A stretch of DNA of 64,000 nt from Agroathelia rolfsii. Its lineage: Eukaryota > Basidiomycota > Agaricomycetes > Amylocorticiales > Amylocorticiaceae. Of the stretch, positions 35,693-47,234 are shown piece after piece. Position 1 is the stretch's first letter. Every line of letters begins with the position of its first letter. The stretch is taken from contig JABRWF010000002.1 in assembly GCA_018343915.1 (NCBI GenBank), forward strand, positions 1,736,001 to 1,800,000, given 5' to 3'. The translations under genes and the position numbers were made by a program. Below the pieces are notes generated by a model, which ran no database searches, was not told the DNA's origin, and worked only from the letters and a program-made list of their open reading frames with translations.

Positions 35693-38600
35693 ATGGCCTC
35701 TTTCGAAGACTATGACGAGTTTGGCAACTACATCGGTGCTGACCTCGATTCGGACGACGAGGACGAGATCCCCCAGAACGAGTTTCTGCAACAACAGCAA
35801 CAGCAACAGCAGGCCCGCTCTGCCCCACTAGAGGGTTTTGATGACGATGACGATGTGCCCATGGAGCCCGAAGGAGGCGCATTGATGGAGGTCGACGATG
35901 GTATGTTGCTACTGCTCTTAATGTCTCCAAATTATTTTGCTGTTCACCTTCTTGTCTATCTGTACTTGTATATACCCTGAATCTATAATGTTCTGACTTG
36001 TTGTGCTTTCTTTCTGTTAAAATCATATACAGCACCAGCGCACAATGCAGTCATCCTGCACGAGGACAAACAGTACTACCCCTCCGCGAGCGAGGTATAC
36101 GGACCCGACGTCGAGACGCTCGTGCAGGAGGAAGATGCCCAGCCATTATCCGAGCCCATCGTAGCGCCCGTCAAGGTGCGCAAGTGGACCGTGGAGGAGA
36201 AGGATATGCCCGAGACGCGTTTTGACAAAGGGTAAGAGCGGTTTATTTTTCTCTTGTCCTTGCCCTTTCGCCTATCCTCGCAGTTCGCTACACTAATCGA
36301 CGCTGTGTGCTCCTATGTGAAGATGAGATGCTAATCACGGCTCGATAGGTTCTTATTAAACATGACCACCTTCCCTGAGATGATACGCAACGTCGCCGTC
36401 GTAGGCCACCTGCACCATGGCAAGACAGCGCTGATGGACATGCTCGTGTTTGAGACACACAAGCTCGTATGGGACGCAGATAAGCCGGTCTGTGAGCTTT
36501 CCTTGTTCTCCGCATCTTCCTTCTTTGCCTACACTGAGAACACTGATGATGGTATAATATTCCAACATGACTGACAATGCTATGATTACATAGACACGAT
36601 ACACGGACACCCACGTCCTCTCGCGCGAGCGTCAGATTTCGATCAAGTCTTCGCCCATGTCGCTCGTTCTCTCCACGACAACGGGCAAGTCGCATCTAAT
36701 CCACTTTATCGACACGCCTGGACATGTCAACTTTGTGGACGAGGTCGCGGCGGCCATGCGTCTCGCAGATGGAATCGTACTCGTTGTCGATGTCGTCGAA
36801 GGGGTTAGTGCGATTTTTCTTTTCAGCAAAAACAAAGTCAAGCTGAACGTGAATTAACCTGATGTATTTTTCTTTCTTTCTTTCTTATAGCTCATGGTCG
36901 GCGCAGAGAGCATCATCCGCCATGCACTCCAGGAAAATATCAAAATCACACTTGTGGTGAACAAAATTGATAGGCTAATCCTCGAGCTGCGAATCAAGCC
37001 GACGGATGCGTATTACAAGATTAAGCATACCATTGAGGAGATTAATACCTTCATTGGGTGGGTGAAGCTTTTTTTTTTTCGTCACTTCCGACCGCTTCAC
37101 AAAAATAATTTGATTCGAATCATAGCTCCATTGACCCCGATCCCGCACTCCGCCTGAGCCCAGAAAATGGCAATGTCGCGTTTGCGAGCACGGATATGAA
37201 CTGGTGCTTTACGCTGCGTTCGTTTGCGCAAATGTATGCGGATACCTATGGTAAGTGTTATTATCATTCCTCGCTGTATGCAAAACTATACACATGTCCT
37301 CTCTCTTCTTCAAGGCAAATTTGATATCAACTCCTTCGCCGACCGACTCTGGGGCGACATCTACTTCGATGCCGACACGCGCAAGTTCACGCGCAAGCAA
37401 GCCGATGCGGAGACGCCGCGGACGTTTGTACATTTCATCCTCGAGCCGCTGTACAAGCTGTACTCGACCGTGCTTAGCGAAGATACGGCGGCGCTTAAAG
37501 AAGTACTCGCCACGCTCGGGATCCACCTCAAGCCGGTGATGTACAAGATGGACGTGCGGCCGCTGTTGAAGGCGATCTTGGACCAGTTCTTTGGGCCCGC
37601 GACGGGCTTGGTGGATATGGTGGTGGAGCATGTGCCGTCGCCGCTGGAGGGGAGTGTGGCTAAAGTGAGTTGTCTTTATCTCTTTTTTTTCTTTTTCTTT
37701 TTTCAACGACGTCGAGTCTTATAAATGCGCTACAGGTAGCGCACACATACACCGGCCCACAAACGTCGAGTCTGGCACAGTCGATGATGGCGTGCGACGC
37801 GCAGGGCCCCGTGATGGTTCATGTCTCGAAACTGTACCACACCACGGACGCGCAGTCGTTCCGCGCCTTTGGTCGTGTGTTGAGCGGTACGCTGCGTAAG
37901 GGTGTACAGGTCAAAGTGCTCGGTGAGGGGTACTCGGCCGAGGACGAGGAGGATATGATGAAGGCCACCGTTGAGGACCTCTGGATTAGCGAGGCGCGGT
38001 GAGTGGTTGTCTTTATTAGCCTGCCTTCTTGGGCACTATTTTGCTAAAAAAAAAATAATTTTTTTTTTTTTTTTTTTACTTGTTTCTCTTTCTCTTTGGT
38101 AGGTACTTTATCCCAGCCGAGGAAGTCCAGGCAGGCAACCTCGTCCTCATCGGCGGCGTCGACGCGTCCATCACAAAGACCGCCACGCTGGCAGGCGTTC
38201 AAGACGATGAAGAAGACCTGTACATCTTCCGACCGATCAAACACATCACACAGTCCGTGCTGAAGATTGCGATCGAGCCCATCGCGCCCTCGGAGCTGCC
38301 CAAGATGCTCAGCGGTCTGCGGAGCATCAACAAGTCGTACCCGCTCGTGACGACGAAGGTGGAGGAGAGCGGCGAGCACGTCTTGATCGGCACGGGCGAG
38401 CTGTATCTCGATTGTGTGATGCATGATTTGCGCAAGCTGTTCTCGGAGATCGAGATCAAGGTGTCCGACCCGGTGACGAAGTTTTGCGAGACGGTGTTGG
38501 AGACGAGTGCGTTGAAGTGTTATGCGGATACGCCGAATAAAAAGTGGGTTCTGTCTTGTGTTCTTTTTTTTTTTTCTTAAATTCCTGGGGCTTGTACTTA

Positions 38601-39779
38601 TGCTTACTAACTGCCAGAAACAAAATCACTGTGATTGCCGAACCACTGGAAAAGGGTATCGCCGAGGACGTCGAACGGGGCCGCGTGACGATGCGGATGA
38701 CGCCCAAGGAGCGCGGCACGTTCTTCCAGGAAAAGTACCAATGGGACCTGCTCGCGTCGCGGTCGATATGGGCATTTGGGCCGGACGAACAGGGGCCGAA
38801 TATCCTCGTCGACGACACGCTACCGTCGCAGGTGGACAAGAAACTACTGGGCACCGTCAAGGAGCATATCAAGCAGGGCTTCCAGTGGGGTGCGCGTGAG
38901 GGTCCGCTGTGTGACGAGCGTGAGTGGTGTTATGCGTGTATGCGTGCATTTTTGTACTGGCACTGATTTTTTTTCTTTTTCTTTCTTGCGTCAATAGCCA
39001 TGCGGAATGTAAAGTTCCGCGTCTTGGACGCTAGTCTAGCACAGGAGCCAATCTACCGTGGTGGTGGACAGATTGTGCCAACAGCGCGCCGAGTTTGCTA
39101 CTCTTCGTTCTTGATGGTGTGTTGTTAACTTCAGTAATCTATCTTTTATTCATTCGTTGAATACTTTCTCCAGGCGACGCCACGTCTAATGGAGCCAGTG
39201 TACTATGTCGAGGTGCAAGCACCGGCCGACTGCATTTCGGAGGTCTACACCGTCCTCGCTCGCCGGCGTGGCCACGTCACGCAGGACATTCCCAAGGCCG
39301 GCTCGCCCTTGTACACCGTCAAGGCGCTGATCCCCGTCATTGACGCAAATGGATTCGAGACTGATCTGCGGATGGCGACGCAAGGCCAGGCGTTCTGTTT
39401 GCAGGTGTTTGACCATTGGTCGATTGTCCCTGGTATGTTGCTCTATAGTTACTTTTCCTTTTTCCCCGCGGTTGTTAAAGTAACTATATTGTTTTTTTTT
39501 TTTCTATATTTCGTTTATAATAGGCGACCCGACGGACACGAGCATCAAGCTACGGCCACTGGAGCCGGCGTCTGGACAAGCCCTGGCCCGTGACCTGGTG
39601 TTGAAGACGCGTCGGAGAAAGGGACTCGGGGACCAGATTGCCGTGTCTAAATACCTTGATGATGAGTTTGTGGTGAGTGTGGACATGATTGGGTATAACA
39701 TTTTCGACTGTGGCTGAATTATGTTTTTCTTTTACAGCTAGCACTGTCGGCGTCTGGCCATGCAGATTTGCTTGGGTGA
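35693..39779 (+). CDS. SNU114: U5 snRNP GTPase Snu114/EFTUD2
   Basis: Predicted 990-aa EF-2-like GTPase of the spliceosome, controlling U4/U6 unwinding and disassembly with Brr2 and Prp8. Fourteen exons: 35693-35900, 36033-36231, 36349-36487, 36594-36803, 36891-37057, 37126-37250, 37315-37664, 37736-37998, 38103-38543, 38618-38919, 38998-39116, 39174-39432, 39524-39672, 39738-39779. An acidic N-terminus ([12 protein letters not shown]) with a short Gln run precedes the GTPase domain: G1 GHLHHGKT (155-162), G3 DTPGH (222-226), G4 NKID (276-279). Then come domains II-V of EF-2, including [20 protein letters not shown] [18 protein letters not shown] and [13 protein letters not shown], and the tail [15 protein letters not shown]. 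Length fits human EFTUD2 (972 aa). Intron 8 contains an A-run followed by a long T-run. No motif is altered. Confidence 0.95.
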
Positions 39780-39924
39780 AGAATGTAGTTATTACTATTA
39801 GTACTAGCACTCTCGATTACTATGTTAATATATATATATCTTTTGTGTAAAATAGACGACAGGCCCAGAGAGCGAGTGGGATGTGCTCGGTAAAATGAGG
39901 GGTATTATAATAATAATGGGCAAT

Positions 39925-39948
39925 CGTGGCCACGTAAGCATACGTGGC
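39925..39948. promoter_or_regulatory. candidate unfolded-protein-response element upstream of calnexin
   Basis: GCCACGTA and TACGTGGC (39929-39936 and 39941-39948) form a perfect inverted repeat with spacer AGCA, so TACGTGGC is read on both strands. The left arm also lies in the palindrome CGTGGCCACG (39925-39934), and a CAAT (39921-39924) is adjacent. TACGTG is a Hac1/Gcn4-type UPRE core in yeast, and CCACG is the ERSE half-site in animals. It lies 128 bp before the calnexin start codon. Confidence 0.55.
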
Positions 39949-40075
39949 AAACTGGCTCGGACGGTATTTATGTATTCGCGCGCATTGCTCTCTCGGTCTT
40001 GAACATTAACTCTTTCGTGTCCCACTCTCCTCTCCTTCCTCCTTTCCCTAGTCTATTTGGTCCTTCGTATTCGCT

Positions 40076-41972
40076 ATGCGAAGTGTAGCGCTCTTTCCCC
40101 TTGTCATCCTCGCCGTCTCGGCGCAGGAAGCAGCCAAGCCCACTTTTACTGTACGTCTTACTTGCGAAACGCATACTCGCACATATTCGCACTCATACCG
40201 TGACTAACACATACTGACGGTGTCCCTGCATTACAATACAGCCCTCTGCCATCAAGGCACACTTCCTCGAACAGTTCACCGACGACTGGGCAGAACGATG
40301 GACACCGTCTGAGGCGACGAAAAAGACGCCCGTCGGTGGTGAGACGTTCAGCTACGTCGGCAAGTGGGCCGTCGAGGAGCCTATCGACGCTGTTGTCGAG
40401 GGTGAGAAAGGTCTCGTCGCCAAGACCAAGGCGGCCCACCACGCCATCTCGTCCACGTTTGGAAACGCGATCAACTTCAGCAAGGAGCCGCTCGTGGTAC
40501 AGTATGAGGTCAAGTACCAGAAGGGCGGTAACTGTGGTGGTGGTTACATTAAGCTCCTCGAGGAAGGCTTCAACAACTCGGGCGAGGCGTTCAATGATAA
40601 GACACCGTGGGTGGTCATGTTTGGTCCTGATCTTACCTGCCCGGGTACCAAGGTGAGACCGAATTGTTTTGCTTGGTGGCAAGCTTGGGAAGTGCTCATG
40701 CATATGTTGTATTGTGTAGATCCACTTCATCTTCCGCCACAAGAACCCTGTTACGGGCGAGGTTGAGGAGAAGCACCTTACTACCCCTCCCAAGCCTTCC
40801 ATTGAGAAGTCGACCAACCTCTACACCCTCATTGTCAAGTGAGTGTGGTTTTTCCTATTTACTGTTCTGGACAGCCATTCTGACGTCATAGCAGCCCTGA
40901 CAACACCTACGAGGTCCTCTTCAACGGCGAGAGCCAGAGCAAGGGCAACCTCCTCGAGGACTTCACGCCCGCCGTCAACCCTTCCAAGGAGATCGACGAC
41001 CCCGAGGACAAGATCCCCGAAGACTGGGTGCACGACGCCAAGATTGCTGATCCCGAGGCAACGAAGCCTGAGGACTGGGACGAGGACGCCCCCTACGAAA
41101 TCCCTGATGAGGAGGCTGAGAAGCCCGAGGGCTGGCTCGATGATGAGCCTGAGACAATCGCGGACCCCGACGCACCTAAGCCTGAGGAGTGGGATGACGA
41201 GGAGGACGGTGACTGGATTGCGCCCACGATCCGCAACCCCAAGTGCGATGAGGCACCTGGTTGCGGCGAGTGGAAGAGGCCAATGAAGGCTAACCCTGCC
41301 TACAAGGGCAAGTGGTATGCGCCTATGATTGACAACCCCGCCTACAAGGGTCCCTGGGCTCCTCGCAAGATCCCCAACCCTGCTTACTTCGAGGACCTCA
41401 CACCCGTCCAGTCCCTCTCCAACATCGTGAGTAGCGACAGTATTGGTTTTGCGCTATTGGCTGTTTACTAACGAGCTATTATTCCATCATAGGGTGGTGT
41501 TGGTATTGAGCTCTGGACCATGACTGAGGACATTCTCTTCAACAACATCTACGTTGGTCACTCCATCGATGATGCCAAGGCTCTTGCAGCAGAGACCTTC
41601 GACGTCAAGAAGCCTCTCGAGGTTGTCCAGAACAACGTCGACTTTGAGGATGACATTGAGTCGGAGGTCTCGTTCAAGGAGGACCCCGTCGGCTTCGTCC
41701 GCGAGAAGGTCTTCACATTCATTGACTTGGCCAAGGTTGACCCCGTTGCTGCGCTCAAGAGTCAGCCTGAGACGGGTGCGGGTCTTGCCATTGCCCTCTT
41801 TACGCTCTTTGGCATGCTCGGTGGTCTCCTCGGCCTTGTTGGCAGCCAGACACAGCCTATCACCAAGTCGCCTAAAAAGCCGGAGACGGCTGCTACTGCA
41901 GCAGCACCTTCAGCGCCTGCTGGTGAGAAGGAGGGTGCAGCGACTGACGGCAAGGTAAAGAAGAGGAAGTAG
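40076..41972 (+). CDS. CNX1: calnexin, ER lectin chaperone
   Basis: Predicted 538 aa, exons 40076-40150, 40242-40652, 40720-40838, 40895-41426, 41493-41972. It binds monoglucosylated N-glycoproteins in the ER and helps them fold. A signal peptide of about 15 residues ([16 protein letters not shown]) is followed by the lectin domain: [41 protein letters not shown] and HFIFRHKNP, including the disulphide Cys pair. The P domain (about 245-375) has type 1 repeats ([39 protein letters not shown]) and type 2 repeats ([17 protein letters not shown] and two more). The TM segment is at about 474-496. The cytosolic tail is Ala/Lys-rich and ends KKRK, which fits a KKxx ER-retrieval signal. Complete and typical; likely induced by ER stress given the upstream element. 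Confidence 0.95.
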
Positions 41973-42344
41973 TTATACAAAATGCACACCAAAATGTTTC
42001 GGGGATTTCACTTGTTGTCGCACTTTTTTTTTTCTTTTTTTTTGCGAGATTTAATATTATAATATACCATGCTTGTCTCCAAAAATATTGTTCTGTGCAT
42101 GTGTGTGTGTGTGCGTATGTTGTCAATTTCACCGAGATGACAGGAATAAGTATGACGCATCGAAACCCCCTTGTCGCTGACGATCGCCTTGCCTTTGAGG
42201 TCAGAGCGCTGCAAGCGAGAGCCTTTGTAGCTGCGCGCCCGTGGATCTTGCAATTTCTTCCGGCAACGACGACGGTGAGCTGAGGACAGCCAGCGCCGGC
42301 AGCGAAAACTAGTACTTTGCTTTCTTGTTTCTACCTTTGCTTCA
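41973..42344. other. spacer between calnexin and COQ1
   Basis: 372 bp. It begins with AT-rich 3' UTR sequence, includes a short TG repeat (about 42098-42113), and ends in the COQ1 promoter. No gene. Confidence 0.5.
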
Positions 42345-43994
42345 ATGCGACGATGGTCTACATTGCCAGCGCTCAGGAGCGCCTCTCGTATCCGTCCTGC
42401 TTCTGCTGTTCACCACCACCGATGGGTCCATTCCGGTCTTGCCCACAAGCCTGCGCCTGCTGAGCAAGAGCGCACAGACAAGGCAGCGAACAAGTTCAAT
42501 GCAGCAGTAACAGCAGTACCGCTCAAGCCTTCGCTACCATCCTCCTCAAAAGCCCCAAGCGCACACGCGTTTCTCGATGCCCACCTAGAGCGCGTGCGCT
42601 CGACGCTGCTCAACCTCCTCGGCTCCTCGCACCCCTCTCTGACCGACATTGCAAGGTACTACTTCCTGCACCCGTCCAAGCAACTTCGCCCGCTGCTCGT
42701 CCTCCTCTTTGCGAGTGCGACGAACGGGCTCGGTTCGCAATGGGCAAGCAAGCATTGGGCCGCCCAGACAGAGCTGGCCGCGGATGAGCTTGACCGGCCA
42801 CTTACGCGCCCGGACGTGCTCAACGACTGGAACCCGGCCATGCCGGACCACACGGCCTCATTCAGCTCCGTGTTCGCGCTGCAGGTGCCCCCCTCAATGC
42901 AGACCGCGCTGAGGACAGACCCGTCACCGCCGTCGCCGTACCCGACGTACACACCACCGCTGCACGGCATGCCCGGGCTGGAGCTGCTCCCGACGCAGAT
43001 GCGGCTGGCACAGATCGTGGAGATGATCCACGTCGCGTCGTTGTTGCATGACGATGTGATTGATAATTCGCCGTTGCGTCGGTCGGCGCCGTCGGCACCT
43101 GCCGCGTTTGGAAACAAGCTGTCCATCCTCGGCGGGGATTTCTTGCTCGGTCGTGCGAGTGCGGCGCTGGCGAGGCTTGGGGATAGCGAGGTCGTCGAGT
43201 TGATTGCCGGCGTGATTGCGAATTTGGTCGAAGGCGAGATCTTGCAGATGAAGGATGTGCATGCGGCCGAATTGGTCGGTATGGGGGTCGATATGGGTGC
43301 CGTGGGTGGTACGGGCAAGATTGGGCTGGAGACGTATTTGAACAAGACGTATCTCAAGACGGCGAGTTTGATGGCGAAAGGTGCGCGGGCGTCTGTCATC
43401 CTGGGTGGATGTGCGCAGGGCGAGCCATGGAAGGAAATTGCATATGCATATGGGCGTAATCTTGGCATTGCCTTCCAGGTATGCTTGTTCATCTCTGTCA
43501 TCAACGCTTGGGATCCTCAATGATTCACACATCTCTTAGTTGGTGGATGATATCATGGACTATGAAGTGAGCGAGGCTGCCATGGGCAAACCTGGAGGCG
43601 CAGATCTGCAACTTGGCCTAGCCACCGGACCTGCACTCTTTGCTTGGGAAGAGCACCCTGAGTTGGGTCCATTGATCGAACGCAAGTTTAGCGAGCCTGG
43701 TGATGTCGAACTGGTATGTGATCGTTTCCCTAGCTTTCTTGCCAGTCCATCTCTTTATCTCACCATCGTGATCCTACATGTTATGGTCATATGATCTCAT
43801 GCTGATTTTATAATCTGTATATCTTTTATTAGGCGCGTGAACTCGTCCGCAGATCCTCCGGTGTGGAGCGCACACGTGAGCTGGCCATTGCCCATGCCGA
43901 CAAGGCCAGGGAGGTTCTCGATGAATTACCAGATAGCGACGCTAAAATTGCGTTGGAACAACTCACGGAGAAGGTAGTACGACGGACATCATAG
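42345..43994 (+). CDS. COQ1: trans-polyprenyl diphosphate synthase (ubiquinone side chain)
   Basis: Predicted 489-aa mitochondrial enzyme that extends allylic diphosphates with IPP to make the ubiquinone tail. Exons 42345-43478, 43540-43713, 43833-43994. The Arg/Ser-rich, acid-free N-terminus (RRWSTLPALRSASRIR) is a likely targeting peptide. Motifs: HPSKQLRPLLVLL with the IPP-binding Arg; the first Asp-rich motif LLHDDVIDN (DDxxD 236-240) followed by RR; GDFLLGRAS; KTYLKTASL; and the second Asp-rich motif LVDDIMDYE (381-385). A Pro-rich insert of about 80 residues lies between the QLRPLL and DDxxD motifs. Chain length (nine or ten prenyl units) cannot be read from sequence. No key residue missing. 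Confidence 0.92.
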
Positions 43995-44496
43995 AGTAAT
44001 ATATATATATCGGCTATAGCTACGTCACTTCCCCATACACCTCCCCTACACGACCCGTATCTGCGCTTCTGAACCAACCTGCTTTTTGATCCTCATCTTT
44101 TCACGAAACCTGAAAGGAGCCTGACATTGCCTGCCTTGGCTGCTAATATTCTCTAACAAACCTTTCTTTCCTCTAAGACAGGATAATTCTTTAGATTTCA
44201 AAGTAGCGTACTAGTACGGCACAAAAGAACCACCTCTTTTTCTATACAACAGTTTACGTTACTTGCCTCCTTTCACTCAGTACTATTCTTTCGCACATCG
44301 GTAGATGTGATAACAACGATACATGCACCCCTCAACATAGGTTCCCTTTGACACGCGCGTGTGTTCAGTATGTGGGTATAACAATATCGTCCAGAGACCT
44401 GAATGTTTCATGGATGCTATCATCGAAAACACAAAAGAGGTGTAAGTGCTGGTATATGCGACCTCGTTGTCGACAGTGAACATGGCATATTTTTGT
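43995..44496. other. convergent spacer
   Basis: 502 bp between the stop codons of COQ1 and the LAMTOR2-like gene. AT-rich 3' UTR sequence with a short TA run near 44000. No gene. Confidence 0.5.
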
Positions 44497-45263
44497 TTAT
44501 CGGTTGCTGACCCTTCGGCCTGATGAGAGCGGTGAAGACGACGGGGCCGTAAGTTGTTCTCTGTAACGTCCGAGGGGTTTGGCTAAGTGATCTGCTAGCA
44601 TTCGACCCTATTGACAAACAATGAGTAACAGTGCGAAAAACGAGGACAAAATAAATTTGGAGAGAAAGAGTATCATGAAAGCGGTGCATATAACAACGCG
44701 TTTATTACCTTGCTTAGTAAGTCCTCCCATGGTACATCAGTCTTTGCATTTAGCGCGAGCAACATCAGGGGTGGCGTGCGCTTTATGGGTGGCGGTATTG
44801 ACGACGACGAAGGCGATTCTGGGCCGCTTGGCAGTAGGTCCTCAACAGTCTCCATTCCAATGGGTAACACAAGCACGCGCCCGAGTTGCTGTTTTGGGTG
44901 TAGTAATGGATAAGAACATTGATAGCGCCGGGGTTATATGAACATAAACACAGCCAATTGAAACCTTAGTAAATGAACTAGTTCAAAAGTGTAGGGAGGA
45001 TGGTTTCGCACCTCGCTATCCGCACGCGCATCCTCCTCGTTGGTGTCCTGCCATAGGTCAGCAGCGACCCCAACCAGGAGTCGCAGTTGGTCTTTGGGGC
45101 GGGATGCTGGTGCAGAAGCAGCCGAGACGAGTTCGCCGGCAGGCGTAAGTAGAGCCGCCGTTTTTATCGCTCCTTCTGGTAATGATGATGATGATGATGA
45201 TGATGGCGCCTGGGCAGAGAGCGTCTGGGAGAGGAGCGTGTGTAGTGTAGAGAGCACCAACAT
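44497..45263 (-). CDS. roadblock/LC7 protein, LAMTOR2-like (Ragulator/EGO)
   Basis: Predicted 180 aa, exons 45263-45012, 44888-44709, 44607-44497. Roadblock-fold scaffold that, in its family, anchors Rag GTPases to the lysosome or vacuole for TORC1 signalling. Matching features: start MLVLSTLHTLLSQTLS (compare the ML..AL.QVLSQ start of LAMTOR2), TAALLTPAGELVSAAS, RLLVGVAADLWQ, then LGRVLVLPIGME and LMLLALNAKTDVPW, ending KGRMLADHLAKPL. A Ser run from a GAT microsatellite (near 45184-45205) and a Pro/Ser loop (PESPSSSSIPPP) lengthen it beyond human LAMTOR2 (125 aa). The first intron (123 nt) is long for this genome and may hide a 15-nt exon at about 44953-44967. Other roadblock families cannot be excluded. 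Confidence 0.65.
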
Positions 45264-45627
45264 ACTGATTAATGACCTGAAGTATCTGGCTGCCGAATGA
45301 AGTAAGTGGTGTCACAGTATCATAAATTTGTCACATCACGTGCTAACAAGGTAAGAACTATGTATTTTTAATTCATTTTCCATTCGTCTTGGTGCCTGTG
45401 TTTCCCCCGATCGATCTCATTAGATTGACTTGTAAGGCACGGCCACGTCTCCCCACATCGCTCTCGTAACCCCCACCCTTTCAAGCTTTAAATGTCTACA
45501 TGTAGCAGGTAGCCGCCTGATTTTCATACGAGCCATTGATAAAAATGACAGAAAATGGCGGCAAAATATAAAACAGTATCATAAATAATTTAATCCTTAT
45601 GCTAGCAAACTCCTGCTAGTAAGTATT
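45264..45627. other. spacer between IST1 and LAMTOR2-like gene
   Basis: 364 bp. 3' UTR of IST1 and promoter of the LAMTOR2-like gene on the minus strand. No gene recognised. Confidence 0.5.
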
Positions 45628-46918
45628 TCACCGCTTCTTCAAGGCAGTAAACCGGCGGACAAGTGCATCAAAATCATCCTCTTCTGGTTCTGCCTTGAGA
45701 TTCTTCGTCTTCTCAGTAGTGTTGCTGTCATCTGCCAATTTCTCGCCTTTGGGAGTGCTGCCTTCGGTCGGTGGTAGACTGGGAAGCTTTGGCGCTGGTA
45801 CTGCTACTAGTGTGTCGTCTTCTGTCGATTCTGCGTCGATACGAGACGGGGCCTGAAAATCCTGTAAGTTTACAGATGAGATGAATAAAAGTCATTTTGT
45901 GTACTTCGTCAACCTCCTTATCAGCATGGGACTCTGTGGTTGCCGTTATTGCTGACTGGTATGGAACACCATAAGCACGTGCAATTTCGCTCATGTATGC
46001 GTCCACGAGCTCTGCCGATGGTGTCGCTGTGCTCAACTTCTTGACTACCTTGAAGAGTTCCGGACAGCCGTCAGCATCCAAAAATGGGATCGTGTCAATG
46101 CCAAAATGATCCTCACGCGCTCGCTCACGCAGCCATCCTTGTTTTCTATTGCCGCGATGGAAAATTCGCGACCAAACTTGGACATGAGCAATTCACGCAC
46201 GACGTGGAGCTCTACAGTTGTAGAGACATCGTTTGATCAGCAATGTGAGCGGTAGTGTACCAGAAGTATGGCAACAAGCCTACCCTTGACTTCTGTCCTT
46301 AGCGCAGCATGGACAACAGCATATACTCCCTCAGCTACACCGGGATCCGGCTCCTTGGCACTGAAAATCAAACAGGGAAGCTTGGAGGTGAGATGGGACA
46401 GGGCCGAGATCTACGTAGAAACATTGGCAGGAGGGCCCACCACCACAGCACTTACTGCGTACTATCAAGCAGTGCAAAGCGTGCAATAAGCAGTTCACAG
46501 TACAGCTCTAGCAATTCCAAGAGTTCGATGTGGATGTCTTCGTTGATGACTAGAATGCGATCATCATCACTGCACATTGAGCCGAAACCCTAACGTGGCG
46601 CTGCAGCGGTGTAAACGCACGGGTCTCAACTTTGATCTTGGATGTCTCCAGCTTGCCTCTCTCGATGAGCGTAGCGATCTCCCTACGTGCGGCTTTAGCC
46701 TGAGCCTCCTTTTTCTGCTGCAAGGTCCGCAGACGTTGTACGGATAGCCTAGGGTTTGAATTGTCGTCACCGGTAAACACGGAGGGAGTGGTAGGACGAC
46801 GAATAGTACCGTAATTGAACCTGGTAAATGATGGACATGAAAATTAATGAGAGAAATACAAAGCAAGTGTTGCCGCGCCAACCTTGGCCTTGGCTGAGCT
46901 CCATTGTTGTTGAGGCAT
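45628..46918 (-). CDS. IST1: ESCRT-III-associated protein Ist1
   Basis: Predicted 297 aa, seven exons: 46918-46860, 46820-46621, 46549-46456, 46360-46284, 46211-46117, 46048-45914, 45861-45628. Ist1 is an ESCRT-III-like protein regulating Vps4 recruitment during multivesicular body sorting. The Ist1 domain fills about residues 10-205: LRTLQQKKEAQAKAARREIA, LIERGKLETSKIKVE, NEDIHIELLELLELYCELLI, VHAALRTEVKELHVVREL, MSKFGREFSIAAIENKDGCV, then SERVVKKLSTATPSAELVDA and YMSEIARAYGVP. The acidic tail ends EEDDFDALVRRFTALKKR, a MIM-like helix expected to bind the Vps4 MIT domain. Introns ending GCATTCTAG and CTTCAAG are needed to keep KVETLINEDI and SERVVKKL intact. Divergent from the RasGEF (316 bp). 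Confidence 0.9.
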
Positions 46919-47234
46919 AAGGCAGAGTGAAAGAGGGAGAGATGATGGATGTGTGTCACGGTGATCGACTATCAGGGCGGCGGCAGAGCAGTGCAGATGT
47001 AATTGCCATAATAGCAATCAGACCCGATGCCAGTGATGGTCGTCGTTCTCTCAGCACAGCTCCCCCCCCTCCTTCCCTCTCTCCATTACTCTCGCTTCTG
47101 CTTTTCTCCAAAGTTTTAATTGCAATGCCCTCTGCCGTCTCTCGTCTCTGATTCCCGTCTCTTATGCTTATATTTTGCCCAGGCGGCGATTGCGACAACC
47201 CATTGTATAGATTGTAACCGACAAGCGTCAAATC
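46919..47234. promoter_or_regulatory. divergent promoter, IST1 and RasGEF
   Basis: 316 bp between start codons. Contains a C/T-rich stretch (about 47060-47105) typical of fungal core promoters. No specific factor site recognised. Confidence 0.4.

Noticed and set aside
45184..45205. GAT repeat as an intergenic microsatellite
   Set aside because: It lies in the coding frame of the LAMTOR2-like gene and encodes a Ser run.
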